From NCBI RefSeq assembly GCF_008180155.1, contig NZ_VSZS01000068.1, positions 372,001 to 436,000 on the forward strand: a DNA stretch of 64,000 bases, in the 5' to 3' direction. This document shows positions 10,184-18,451 of the stretch, in pieces. Numbering within the stretch: position 1 is the stretch's first letter; every line of letters starts with the position of its first letter. The notes under the pieces were generated by a model. The model ran no database searches. It worked only from the letters and a program-made list of their open reading frames with translations, and was not told the origin of the DNA. The DNA comes from Neoaquamicrobium microcysteis. Its GTDB lineage: Bacteria > Pseudomonadota > Alphaproteobacteria > Rhizobiales > Rhizobiaceae. Both the position numbers and the translations under genes were made by a program.

Positions 10184-10194
10184 GCGCGGCTTCC
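10170..10194. terminator. hairpin spanning the livM stop, between convergent genes
   Basis: A perfect 9-bp inverted repeat (GGAAGCCGC / GCGGCTTCC) with a 7-base loop covers the end of livM and reaches the last base of the opposing MATE stop. Neither side has a T run, so if it ends transcription it is a non-canonical or bidirectional element. The call is tentative. Confidence 0.4.
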
Positions 10195-11579
10195 TACCTC
10201 ATCAGCCGCTCGCGGCGGGTCCAGCGCGCGATCAGAAGCACGGCGACAACGGCCAGTCCCGACGACAGGCCGATCCAGATGCCGACGCCGTTGAGCCCCA
10301 TCGGGAAGGCGAGCCACACGCCGAGCGGCAGGCCGACACCCCAGTAGCCAAGCGCGGCGTAGATCATCGGCACGGTCGTGTCCTGCAGGCCGCGCAGCAT
10401 GCCGCTGCCCACCGCCTGCGCGCCGTCGACCACCTGAAACAGCGCCGCGAGCGCGAGGAAGGTCACGGCCATCTCGACGACCGGCAGGTTCTCCGGCGCG
10501 GACAGGTCGATGAAGGCCATGATCAGCAGGTGCGGCGCAAACAGCATCAGCATCGCCATCAGCGCCATGAAGCCCACGCCCATGACGAAGGCGGTCCAGC
10601 CGGCTCTTGTCACACCGTCGCGGTCGCCGCCCCCGTAGGCGCGGCCGACACGCACGGTTGCGGCCTGCCCCACGCCCATCGGCACCATGAACGACAGCGA
10701 GGCGACCTGAATGGCGATGGCGTGGGCGGCCAGCGAGACCGAATCGATCAACCCCATCACCAGCGCCGCGGCGTTGAAGATCGTGACCTCGAACGTGTAG
10801 ATCCCGGCGATCGGCAGGCCCAGCCGGAACAGTTCGCGGAACCGAGCCCAGTCCGCCCGCCAGAAGCGCCCGAAGAGCTGGTAACGGCGGAAACGCCGGT
10901 CGAGGCTCACCGCGGCCACCATGCCCGCAAACATCAGCGTCGCCGAGGCCGTGGTGGCGATGCCCGCCCCCATCAGTTCCAGCCGCGGAAATCCGAGATT
11001 GCCGAACATCAGCGCGTAGTTGCACAGGACGTTGAAGCCGACCGCGAGGAAGACGATCGCCAGCGCCCAGCCGGGCCGTTCCAGCGCCGAGATGAAGGAG
11101 CGCAGCACGACGAAGCCGTAGAAAGGCAGGATCGCCCACTGCATGGCACGCATGTAGACGCCGGCCTGCGCCGACAGCGCGGGGTCCTGCCCCATGGCCA
11201 GAAGGATCGTCTCGGCCTGCCAAAGCAGCGCCCAGATCGGCAGCGCCACGAGCGCCGAGATCCACAGCCCCTGCCGTACCGTACGGCGCACGTCGCGCAC
11301 CGAGTGCCGCTTGCGGCCGAGCTCGAAGGCGATCATCGGCGACACCGCCAGTATGAGCCCGAGGCCGAAGATCATCGGCGCGAAATAGAGGTTGGCGCCG
11401 AGCGTCCCGGCGGCCAGTGCGTCGGGCCCCAGCCGGCCCATCATCATCACGTCCGTCGCCGTCATCGCCGTCTGGCCGAGATTGGTCAGGATCATCGGCC
11501 AGGCGAGCGCCAGCATGGCGCGGATTTCGGCGCGCCATGGTCTGGGCTGGGTCCGGTCTATGAGGACGGCATGAGTCAT
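10194..11579 (-). CDS. MATE family multidrug/Na+ antiporter (NorM-like)
   Basis: Inner-membrane exporter of the MATE family, which couples Na+ or H+ influx to efflux of cationic drugs or metabolites. It has 461 residues and about 12 membrane spans. The first half has LALAWPMILTNLGQTAMTATDVMMMGRLG, shown here only by its start LALAWPMILTNL, the usual MATE opening. The pseudo-repeat begins near residue 240 with FRLGLPIAGIYTFEV. Length is normal. Transcribed convergently to livM and divergently from argB, so it is not part of either operon. The substrate is unknown. Confidence 0.9.
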   Translation of the reverse strand: MTHAVLIDRTQPRPWRAEIRAMLALAWPMILTNLGQTAMTATDVMMMGRLGPDALAAGTLGANLYFAPMIFGLGLILAVSPMIAFELGRKRHSVRDVRRTVRQGLWISALVALPIWALLWQAETILLAMGQDPALSAQAGVYMRAMQWAILPFYGFVVLRSFISALERPGWALAIVFLAVGFNVLCNYALMFGNLGFPRLELMGAGIATTASATLMFAGMVAAVSLDRRFRRYQLFGRFWRADWARFRELFRLGLPIAGIYTFEVTIFNAAALVMGLIDSVSLAAHAIAIQVASLSFMVPMGVGQAATVRVGRAYGGGDRDGVTRAGWTAFVMGVGFMALMAMLMLFAPHLLIMAFIDLSAPENLPVVEMAVTFLALAALFQVVDGAQAVGSGMLRGLQDTTVPMIYAALGYWGVGLPLGVWLAFPMGLNGVGIWIGLSSGLAVVAVLLIARWTRRERLMR

Positions 11580-11728
11580 CGTGGCTCAATAGTTGCGAAC
11601 GCGACGGAAAACAGAACCACCGGCTCCCTTCTCTTGGCGCAGCGCACGCCCTCGCAACGATTGCCCGCTCTGCCGATTGACGCTATGACCCCGCCCACGA
11701 GGAAGCCCCAGCAAAGCCCAGGAACGCC

Positions 11729-12625
11729 ATGACCACCGAACAGCTTGCCAATGCCGAACAGCAGGCGCGCCTTCTTTCGGCAGCCCTGCCCTACATGCAG
11801 CGCTACGAACACAAGACTGTGGTGGTGAAATATGGCGGCCACGCCATGGGCGACACGGAGCTCGGCAAGGCGTTCGCGCGCGACATCGCGCTGCTCAAGC
11901 AGTCGGGCGTCAACCCCATCGTCGTGCACGGCGGCGGCCCGCAGATCGGCGCGATGCTGACCAAGATGGGCATCGAATCCAAGTTCGAGGGCGGGCTGCG
12001 CGTCACCGACCGCAAGACGGTCGAGATCGTCGAGATGGTTCTGGCCGGCTCGATCAACAAGGAGATCGTCGCGCTCATCAACGCCGAGGGCGAGTGGGCC
12101 ATCGGCCTGTGCGGCAAGGACGGCAACATGGTCTTCGCCGAAAAGGCGCACAAGACCATCAAGGACCCAGATTCCAACATCGAGCGCGTGCTCGACCTCG
12201 GCTTCGTGGGCGAGCCGGTGGAGGTCGACCGCACCCTGCTGGACCTTCTCGCCCGCTCGGAGATGATCCCCGTCATCGCGCCGGTGGCTCCGGGCCGCGA
12301 CGGCCACACCTACAACATCAACGCCGACACCTTCGCCGGCGCCATCGCGGGCGCGCTCAACGCCTCGCGCCTGCTGTTCCTCACCGACGTTCCCGGCGTA
12401 CTGGACAAGGACAAGAAGCTCATCGACGAGTTGACCGTCTCGCAGGCGCGCGAACTCATTGCCGACGGTACGATCTCGGGCGGCATGATCCCCAAGGTGG
12501 AGACCTGCATCGAGGCGATCGAGCGCGGCGTGGAGGGTGTCGTCATCCTCAACGGCAAGACGCCGCATTCGGTGCTGCTGGAACTCTTCACCGAGCACGG
12601 CGCCGGCACGCTGATCGTGCCGTAG
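11729..12625 (+). CDS. argB: acetylglutamate kinase
   Basis: Phosphorylates N-acetylglutamate, the second step of arginine synthesis, in the cytoplasm. The 298-residue protein has [11 protein letters not shown] (phosphate-binding Lys and Gly loop) near residue 32, [13 protein letters not shown] near 67, [12 protein letters not shown] near 215 and [17 protein letters not shown] near 250, all diagnostic of ArgB. An AGGA ribosome site precedes the ATG. The extended N-terminal helix is the kind found in arginine-inhibited hexameric enzymes, so feedback by arginine is plausible. It ends six bases before the stop of the opposing SDGG-family gene. Confidence 0.96.
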   Translation: MTTEQLANAEQQARLLSAALPYMQRYEHKTVVVKYGGHAMGDTELGKAFARDIALLKQSGVNPIVVHGGGPQIGAMLTKMGIESKFEGGLRVTDRKTVEIVEMVLAGSINKEIVALINAEGEWAIGLCGKDGNMVFAEKAHKTIKDPDSNIERVLDLGFVGEPVEVDRTLLDLLARSEMIPVIAPVAPGRDGHTYNINADTFAGAIAGALNASRLLFLTDVPGVLDKDKKLIDELTVSQARELIADGTISGGMIPKVETCIEAIERGVEGVVILNGKTPHSVLLELFTEHGAGTLIVP

Positions 12626-12631
12626 GGAGTG

Positions 12632-13432
12632 TTACTGCGTCGCGGCGCCCGCCTCCGCGACCGTCACCCTGAAGAAGTCCCCCTGTATCAGGAACTCCTC
12701 GACGCCTGCCTGCGTGGCTGAGAAGACGATCGCGCGCGCGGGTGTCTCGCCGTTACAGAACTTGCTGTTGCGGCGCGCGAGACCGCCGTCCGAGAACGTG
12801 CCCGTCTGCGACACAGGCAGGGCGCCTGCGACATCAGGCCAGTCGCGCGGAAGCTTGCCGCAGTCGCCCCGCTCGGCATGGATGATGCGACTTTCGCCCA
12901 CGGCGATATTGAACTCCGGCGTGTAGCTGACCAGCGGCGCGTCGGCCGGCAGACCGCCCCATGGTCGCCAATCGGAAGCGAGAAAAGCGCCCGTCCCCAT
13001 GCCCAGGCAGAAAAGCAGCGCGCCGCTCGTCGCGGTGCGCAGGTCTAACCATCCGCGCCAGCGTGCGCCCGCTGTCTGCGCCTCACCGGATGGCCGCGCC
13101 GAGGTGGCACCCGCAGCGGCGGATTCGTCGTCCTCTTCGGCCTCGCGGGCCTGCCGGTAGAGCGCGTGCCATCGCGCGGCCAGCGCCGGGTCTTCGTCCA
13201 CGCCGAGAAGCTGTTCGAGGACGCGCAGGCTGCGCAGGCGCGGCACGTGCCGCCCGGACCGCCAGTTGTTGAGGTTGCGCACGGCGGTATCGAAATCCCG
13301 CTGCCCGCCGCTGTTGGACAGTTCGCAGAAGCGCGCGGCCAGCGAGGCCGTGTCGACGAACCCTGCGCGGTTGCAGAGTTCGTCCAGAAGCAGGTTCCAC
13401 TTGCCGATGTGGGCGTAGGTTTCGTCAGACAC
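12632..13432 (-). CDS. unknown bitopic membrane protein, HTH-like domain plus SDGG domain (copy 1)
   Basis: No known family recognised. The 266-residue protein has three parts. Residues 8-95 are a helical cytoplasmic domain with LDELCN, NNWRSGRHVPRLRSL and RWHALYRQA. A single membrane span lies near 130-150 (GALLFCLGMGTGAFLA). A C-terminal outer domain runs from about 165 and has two cysteines flanking FSDGGLARR, the first in GDCG and the second in KFCNG. It starts with GTG, and the first eight bases overlap the end of the paralogous gene upstream, so the two are co-translated. The helical domain looks like an XRE-type fold (inference). It shares its layout with the neighbour and its outer domain with the lipoprotein at 14401. 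Confidence 0.8.
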   Translation of the reverse strand: MSDETYAHIGKWNLLLDELCNRAGFVDTASLAARFCELSNSGGQRDFDTAVRNLNNWRSGRHVPRLRSLRVLEQLLGVDEDPALAARWHALYRQAREAEEDDESAAAGATSARPSGEAQTAGARWRGWLDLRTATSGALLFCLGMGTGAFLASDWRPWGGLPADAPLVSYTPEFNIAVGESRIIHAERGDCGKLPRDWPDVAGALPVSQTGTFSDGGLARRNSKFCNGETPARAIVFSATQAGVEEFLIQGDFFRVTVAEAGAATQ

Positions 13433-14201
13433 CGTTCAACTTTCCTTCTGCGGGTTCCGGCTGCGTCGTGATGACGTCGATCTTGAGATAGTCGCCGAAC
13501 AGTCTCAGCTCCGCCGTGCCCGGCGCCACGCCGGTGAACATGATGCCCCGGACGAGCCTTTCGGCGCCGCATCGACGCACGACCTTGCGTGCGATCCCGC
13601 CATCGGAAAGCGTTCCGTAGGGCGTCTCAGGCAGCGTATCGACAACCTCGTTCCATGCAGGCGGTTCGCTCTCGCAGGTCTCGAGAGCACCGTGAACCAG
13701 ATGGCTAGCGCCCACGGGCACCCGCACATACCCCTCGAAGCTGACCTGCGGCAGAGCCGCCAGCGCCGTGTTCTTTCCACCGGAGATGGCGGCGTAGACG
13801 ACCCCGGAACCGAGCAGCAGCGCCAGTCCCGCCATCACCCAGCCCCCTATTGCGCGGCTGCCGCGCCCCATCGCCGGCGCGGCGATGTCTGCATCTTCGG
13901 ACCCTTCCGGCATCGCCGCACGCCGGTAGAGCGCCATCCATCGCCGCTCCAGTTCGGGATCGTGCCCGATCTCCAGCAGCGCGGAGAGCATCGCGAGGTT
14001 GCGACGCAGCGGCAGCCGCCGGCCGGAACGCCATGCCCTCAGCTTCTTCTTCGCCGCCTCGAAATCCTGGCGCGTGTTCTTGCCCAGCCTGGCGCACAAC
14101 TCGCTTGCCGGGTGGTTGTTGTCATACCACCCGCGATCGTTGCAGAGCGCGTCGAACAGGCTGTGCCAGGCGTCGTGCTCGCTCCCGCATTCCCTGCTCA
14201 T
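13425..14201 (-). CDS. unknown bitopic membrane protein, HTH-like domain plus SDGG domain (copy 2)
   Basis: Paralogue of the next gene downstream and first of the coupled pair. The 258 residues give the same plan: a helical domain (FDALCN, LRAWRSGRRLPLRRNL, RRWMALYRRA), one membrane span near residues 112-132 (WVMAGLALLLGSGVVYAA), then the outer domain with ETCESEPPAW, TLSDGGIARK, RRCG and APGTAELRLFG. I chose the ATG at 14201 because GGGGA sits 8-12 bases upstream. An in-frame TTG at 14207 is the alternative. Identity with copy 1 is scattered, so the duplication is old. The function is unknown. The topology (helical domain in, beta domain out) resembles RodZ, but sequence similarity to RodZ is not apparent. 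Confidence 0.8.
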   Translation of the reverse strand: MSRECGSEHDAWHSLFDALCNDRGWYDNNHPASELCARLGKNTRQDFEAAKKKLRAWRSGRRLPLRRNLAMLSALLEIGHDPELERRWMALYRRAAMPEGSEDADIAAPAMGRGSRAIGGWVMAGLALLLGSGVVYAAISGGKNTALAALPQVSFEGYVRVPVGASHLVHGALETCESEPPAWNEVVDTLPETPYGTLSDGGIARKVVRRCGAERLVRGIMFTGVAPGTAELRLFGDYLKIDVITTQPEPAEGKLNGV

Positions 14202-14400
14202 GCCCAAGTCCCCACGACAACCTGAGCGTTAGTTTTCCGTCAGTTTCCGGGAATGGCAAGCACAGCCGATGCGGCTTTTTCCATAGTTTCCGACAATGGC
14301 CCCATTTTGCGGAGGACGAGGCAGCAAAAACCAACAAGCTGCGCCGACGACGCGGAGCCTCGCGCTTGCGTCGCAGGCAACCACTAAAGGAATACTGAGC

Positions 14401-14739
14401 ATGTACCAACGCCTCGCACTTCTGCTGCTCGTTCCACTGGCCGGCTGTGTCAGCGCCGGCAGCGCAGACGTCACCAGAGAACTTTCAGTCGGCCAGACCG
14501 GCCACATCACCGCCTACCGGGCAGACAGATGCGGCGCGGAACCGCCCAGCTTTGCCGCGCTCGCGCCCCGGTTGCCGCGCTCCGAGCTGGTCACATATTC
14601 CGATGGGGGCCTCTCCAGCCGCGTCAGCAACGAGTGCGGGACGCGCGTGCCCACCCGCGCCGTCAACGGCACCGGCGTGAAGGCAGGGTCCGAGGTCAAG
14701 CGCTTCCAGTCGGGCACCGTCGCCATCGTGGTGAAGTAG
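14401..14739 (+). CDS. small lipoprotein made of the SDGG domain
   Basis: A 112-residue lipoprotein. A short signal peptide ends in the lipobox LAGC with Cys16, and AAAGGA lies before the ATG at 14401. The mature part matches the outer domains of the two proteins encoded divergently: RCGAEPPSF, then LP, then TYSDGGLSSR, NECG and a closing VAIVVK strand. It is followed by Val, not Asp, at position +2, so sorting to the outer membrane is expected (by the E. coli rule). It lacks any cytoplasmic domain. The match suggests that it acts with, or competes with, the two membrane-spanning paralogues. No known family recognised. Confidence 0.75.
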   Translation: MYQRLALLLLVPLAGCVSAGSADVTRELSVGQTGHITAYRADRCGAEPPSFAALAPRLPRSELVTYSDGGLSSRVSNECGTRVPTRAVNGTGVKAGSEVKRFQSGTVAIVVK

Positions 14740-14769
14740 TCCGTCAGCTTTGCCCGCTTTTTCGGGCGG

Positions 14770-14816
14770 CCGGCTCGCAGCCTCGGACGATGGCCCCTCC
14801 GGGTCTTGCGAGCCGG
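14770..14816. repeat. 10-bp inverted repeat with 27-base spacer
   Basis: CCGGCTCGCA at 14770-14779 is matched by TGCGAGCCGG at 14807-14816, between the lipoprotein stop and the opposing EamA gene stop. A second small hairpin (GCCCG-CTTTTT-CGGGC) lies just upstream, at about 14752-14767. Together they probably form the transcription end zone of both convergent genes. No T run follows either stem. Confidence 0.4.
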
Positions 14817-14843
14817 TAAATAGCACCGGGTGTCGCGCAGGCG

Positions 14844-15746
14844 TCAGGCGACCAGTAGGATCAGGATCCCCGCGACGATCAGCAAACAGCCGGCCGTCTC
14901 GATCCGGTTGATCTTCTCCTTGAAGAAGAACACCGAGGCGGCGAAGGTGAACAGCATCTCCACCTGCGCCAGCGCCTTCACCACCGCAGCCTGCTGAAGC
15001 GTCATCGCCATGAACCAGCCGAACGACGCCGTCGCACCGACGAAGCCGGTGAACAGCGCCACCTTCCACGCCTTGGCGATGCGGCCGATCTCGGCGCGGT
15101 CCTTCCACACCATCCAGCCGGCCATCACCAGCGTCTGCAGCGAGATGGTCCAGACCAGCGTCACCGCCGCCTGCATCATGAAGTTCGGCCCGCCAAGCGC
15201 CAGCGAGGCTGCGCGATAGGCAACCGCGGCGATGCCGAAAAGCGTGCCCGATGCGAGGCCGATCAGCGCGTTGCGCGCGAAGATCGACGCGACGAGGTTG
15301 CGCCAGCTCATATGCATGTGCGCCACCGAGATCAGCATCACGCCGAACACGCTGATGGCGATGGCGGCAAGCGTGCCGCCGGTCACGCGCTCGCCGAAGA
15401 AGATCAGCGCGAAAAGCGCGGTCTGCGCCGGTTCCGTCCGCGAATAGGCCGTGCCCACGGCAAAGTTGCGGTGGGAAAACAGGTGGATCAGCAGGAACGT
15501 GGCGCCGATCTGGCCGAACGCGCCGACGCCCACCCAGAAAAGGAAGGCGGCGTTGGGCGCGGGGATGCGGTAGCCCGCAACCAGATGCAGCGTGGCGAGG
15601 AAGAACAGCGCGAACGGCAGGCCGAAACCGAAGCGCACGAAGGTCGCCCCGGTCGTTCCCATCACGGCCTTCAGGTGCTTCTGCGCCGCCGACCGCAGGT
15701 TCTGCAGGAAGGCGGCGGCGATGGTGATGGGTATCCAGAGTTCCAT
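14844..15746 (-). CDS. EamA/DMT family transporter
   Basis: Inner-membrane protein of the drug/metabolite transporter superfamily. It has 300 residues with ten predicted spans in two EamA-like halves (first half to about residue 130, second from about 150). YSRTEPAQTALFALIFFGER closes the first half, and VKALAQVEMLFTFAASVFFF with KEKINRIE closes the second, the usual position of the conserved Glu loops. The substrate is unknown. Transcribed alone on the minus strand, next to but not coupled with the diguanylate cyclase gene. Confidence 0.85.
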   Translation of the reverse strand: MELWIPITIAAAFLQNLRSAAQKHLKAVMGTTGATFVRFGFGLPFALFFLATLHLVAGYRIPAPNAAFLFWVGVGAFGQIGATFLLIHLFSHRNFAVGTAYSRTEPAQTALFALIFFGERVTGGTLAAIAISVFGVMLISVAHMHMSWRNLVASIFARNALIGLASGTLFGIAAVAYRAASLALGGPNFMMQAAVTLVWTISLQTLVMAGWMVWKDRAEIGRIAKAWKVALFTGFVGATASFGWFMAMTLQQAAVVKALAQVEMLFTFAASVFFFKEKINRIETAGCLLIVAGILILLVA

Positions 15747-15812
15747 GTCGCCCCCGAAGTCGGGTGCGGATTAACCCGCCGGCGCGCGCCTTTCAACCCG
15801 CGCTTGTTGGCC

Positions 15813-16595
15813 TCATGCGGCCGCCTGTGCGCCGAGCTCGAAGACGACCCGGTTGCGGCCGCGCCGCTTGGCCTCGTAGAGGCGGCGGTCAGCCTCGCGC
15901 ATCATCTCGGACCAGGAGACGTGAGGGCGAAGCCTCGCCGCGCCGATGCTGACGGAAAGCGGCAGGTATTTGCCGTCTCCGGGCGAGAAGCGGATCGCCT
16001 CTACACCCAGCCGGATGCGTTCGGCGACCAGCGTGGCCTCCTCGACATCGACGCCGCCGAGAAAGGCCGCGAACTCCTCGCCGCCGATGCGCCCGACGAG
16101 ATCGTTATCGCGCACGCCGACGCGGATCGCCTCGGCAATCAGCAGCAGGGCCGCGTCGCCCTGCGCATGGCCGTGCGTATCGTTGATGTATTTGAAGTTG
16201 TCGGCATCGATGATGAGCAGTGCGCCCGCATCGGTGCGCCGCCGCGTGCTCTTGAGCGCGGAGAAGAAGGCTTCGCGGTTGAGCAGGCCGGTCATGTCGT
16301 CGTGGCGCGCCTTTTCGGAAAGGCGGGCGTGCGCCTCGGCAAGCTGCATGTGCGCATCCGCCAGTTCGTCGTGGGCGGCCGTCAACTTGGCCAGCGCATC
16401 GGCCAGCCGCTTCTTCTGCCAGAACGCATGCAGGCTCGCAGGAAAGGCGATGGCCAGCGGACAGGCGATGCTCATCACGATCGCATTGCCCTCGACCACG
16501 CCGCCGATGGCCGGCACGACAGCCAGCACAAGCATCAGCGAGACGAGCGCCGAGCCAACGGCGACGGCCGCCGCCTTTGCGATGAGCTGCATCAT
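15813..16595 (-). CDS. membrane-anchored diguanylate cyclase (GGDEF)
   Basis: Makes c-di-GMP from two GTP. The 260-residue protein has two N-terminal membrane spans with almost no periplasmic loop, then a short coiled coil of repeating AHDELADAH-like heptads (residues about 68-92), then a full GGDEF domain. The active-site motif is GGEEF, an accepted active variant. RDND lies exactly five residues before it, the position of the inhibitory I-site, so product inhibition is expected. DADNFKYINDTHGH is the metal and guanine-binding stretch. There is no separate sensor domain. The short membrane module or the coiled coil may set dimerisation. AAGGGG precedes the ATG. Confidence 0.92.
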   Translation of the reverse strand: MMQLIAKAAAVAVGSALVSLMLVLAVVPAIGGVVEGNAIVMSIACPLAIAFPASLHAFWQKKRLADALAKLTAAHDELADAHMQLAEAHARLSEKARHDDMTGLLNREAFFSALKSTRRRTDAGALLIIDADNFKYINDTHGHAQGDAALLLIAEAIRVGVRDNDLVGRIGGEEFAAFLGGVDVEEATLVAERIRLGVEAIRFSPGDGKYLPLSVSIGAARLRPHVSWSEMMREADRRLYEAKRRGRNRVVFELGAQAAA

Positions 16596-16728
16596 GAAGA
16601 ACCCCTTCCGTTACGCGATAGCTGACAGACGAAAGTGAATCCCTCGTTGCCGCCAACGGTCGAAATTGAAGAAATCGGCCTGCACGGCGGCGCTTCTATC
16701 GGGCCTTCAAATGGTCTAGGTGGAGGGT

Positions 16729-17433
16729 ATGACCAACGCGCCCGATCCAGCCCGCTTCGCCCATGTCACAGACTGGGTGTTCGACCTCGACAACACGCTC
16801 TATCCGCACCACTCGAACCTGTTTTCGCAGATCGACGTGAAGATGACGGCCTATGTGTCGGAACTGCTTCAACTGCCCCGAGATGAAGCCCGCGCCCTCC
16901 AGAAGGAGCTTTATCGCGACTTCGGCACGACGCTGAACGGGCTTATGGCGCGGCACGGCATCGACCCCGACGACTTTCTCAACAAGGTGCACGACATCGA
17001 CTATTCGTGGGTCGATCCGAACCCTGCGCTGGGCGAGGCCATCCGCGCCCTGCCTGGGCGCAAGTTCATCTTCACCAACGGCGATCGCGGCCATGCCGAG
17101 CGCACGGCCCGCCAGCTCGGCATCCTCGATCATTTCGACGACATCTTCGACATCGTTGCTGCCGACCTGACGCCGAAGCCCGCGCGCGAAACCTATGACA
17201 AGTTCGTCGGCCTTCACCGCGTCGATACGAAGAACGCCGTCATGTTCGAGGATCTCGCCCGCAACCTCACGGTGCCGAAGCTGCTGGGCATGACCACCGT
17301 GCTGATCGTGCCCAATAATTTCGAGCCTACCTTCTCGGAGATATGGGAGCGCGACGCCGACAACGAGGACGACGTCGACTACGTCACGGACGACCTCGCG
17401 ACGTTCCTGGCCACCCTTCGCGCGGGCCTGTAG
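16729..17433 (+). CDS. HAD-family pyrimidine 5'-nucleotidase-like phosphatase
   Basis: Haloacid-dehalogenase phosphatase of the SDT1/pyrimidine 5'-nucleotidase group, 234 residues from the ATG at 16729. FDLDNTLYP carries the nucleophile Asp and the acid Asp; IFTNGD is motif II; TPKPARETYDK supplies the motif III lysine; MFEDLARNL gives the motif IV acid. The ATG has GGAGG only two bases ahead, so the in-frame GTG at 16720 is an alternative start. It probably hydrolyses nucleoside monophosphates in the cytoplasm. Genes of this type often lie between argB and dapD in Rhizobiales (from memory). Confidence 0.87.
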   Translation: MTNAPDPARFAHVTDWVFDLDNTLYPHHSNLFSQIDVKMTAYVSELLQLPRDEARALQKELYRDFGTTLNGLMARHGIDPDDFLNKVHDIDYSWVDPNPALGEAIRALPGRKFIFTNGDRGHAERTARQLGILDHFDDIFDIVAADLTPKPARETYDKFVGLHRVDTKNAVMFEDLARNLTVPKLLGMTTVLIVPNNFEPTFSEIWERDADNEDDVDYVTDDLATFLATLRAGL

Positions 17434-17454
17434 CCCGCCCGGGAGTGAACACCG

Positions 17455-18306
17455 TCAGGCGATCTCGTAGAAGTCCTTGATGATCGTCCAAGCCTCGTCG
17501 GCCGTATCGACGGCGTTGATGATGTGCTGGTCGCCGGGCGAGATCGTGCCCTGCTCGGCCAGATAGTCGAGATCGACGGCGCGCGACCAGAACTCCTTGC
17601 CGAACAGGATCACCGGCACGCGCTCCATGCGCCCTGTCTGTATCAGCGTCAGCGTCTCGAAGAACTCGTCCATCGTGCCGAAGCCGCCCGGGAACACCGC
17701 CACCGCCTTGGCCCGCATGATGAAGTGCATCTTGCGGATCGCGAAATAGTGGAAGTTGAAGCACAGCTCGGGCGTGACATAGAGGTTCGGCGCCTGCTCG
17801 TGCGGCAGCACGATGTTGAGCCCGATGGATGGCGCGCCGCAATCGGCCGCGCCCCGGTTGCCAGCCTCCATCACGCCGGGGCCGCCGCCCGTCACCACCA
17901 CGAACTCGCGGTAGTAGGTCTTTGCCGATTCGACCGAGCAAAGGCGCGCGAACTGGCGCGCTTCCTCATAGTAGCGCGCGTTGGCCTCCAGGTTCTTTCG
18001 CTGCGTTTCGTTCTTTGCCGCCCATGCTTCACCGCCAGGCTCGGGAATGCGCGCGCCGCCGAACAGAACCACCGTGGAGCGTATCCCGCGCTCGGCCAGC
18101 ATCATCTCCGGCTTGAGCAGTTCGAGCTGCAGGCGCACGGCGCGCAGTTCGCGCCGCGTCATGAACTCCTCGTCGTCCCAGGCAAGGCGGTAGGCCGGCG
18201 CGCGGGTCTGCGGCGTATCGGGCACGGCCTTGGCGCGCTCCAGATCCTCGTCGGAATGCGGCAGCGGCGTCCAGCCGGACTTTTCCTCCGGATTCATATA
18301 GCTCAT
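17455..18306 (-). CDS. LOG-family (TIGR00730) nucleotide phosphoribohydrolase
   Basis: Member of the family once called lysine decarboxylase-like and now known as LONELY GUY. These enzymes split nucleoside 5'-monophosphates, including cytokinin ribotides, into base and ribose 5-phosphate. The 283-residue protein has VVVTGGGPGVMEAGNRGA near residue 140 and FPGGFGTMDEFFE near 205, the PGGxGTxxE signature. The first 80 residues form an extension seen in the longer type II-like forms. No substrate can be inferred beyond the family. It converges with the nucleotidase gene, 21 bases apart. Confidence 0.9.
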   Translation of the reverse strand: MSYMNPEEKSGWTPLPHSDEDLERAKAVPDTPQTRAPAYRLAWDDEEFMTRRELRAVRLQLELLKPEMMLAERGIRSTVVLFGGARIPEPGGEAWAAKNETQRKNLEANARYYEEARQFARLCSVESAKTYYREFVVVTGGGPGVMEAGNRGAADCGAPSIGLNIVLPHEQAPNLYVTPELCFNFHYFAIRKMHFIMRAKAVAVFPGGFGTMDEFFETLTLIQTGRMERVPVILFGKEFWSRAVDLDYLAEQGTISPGDQHIINAVDTADEAWTIIKDFYEIA

Positions 18307-18451
18307 TTCCCGTCTCGTCTGCGCCTTCCTGCGGCGCGCCCCGTCATTGACCCCCCATCGCGCATGACATAGTTTCCGCGCCGGTCGGGGACCACCCTCG
18401 TCTCTTCCAGCCTATTGCCTACCCCTTAACAGCGCGTAATGGAGCATTTCG

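Noticed and set aside
10530-11732. 400-codon plus-strand frame across the MATE gene
   Set aside because: Antisense to a normal-length MATE transporter; its product is His/Arg-rich with no family resemblance.
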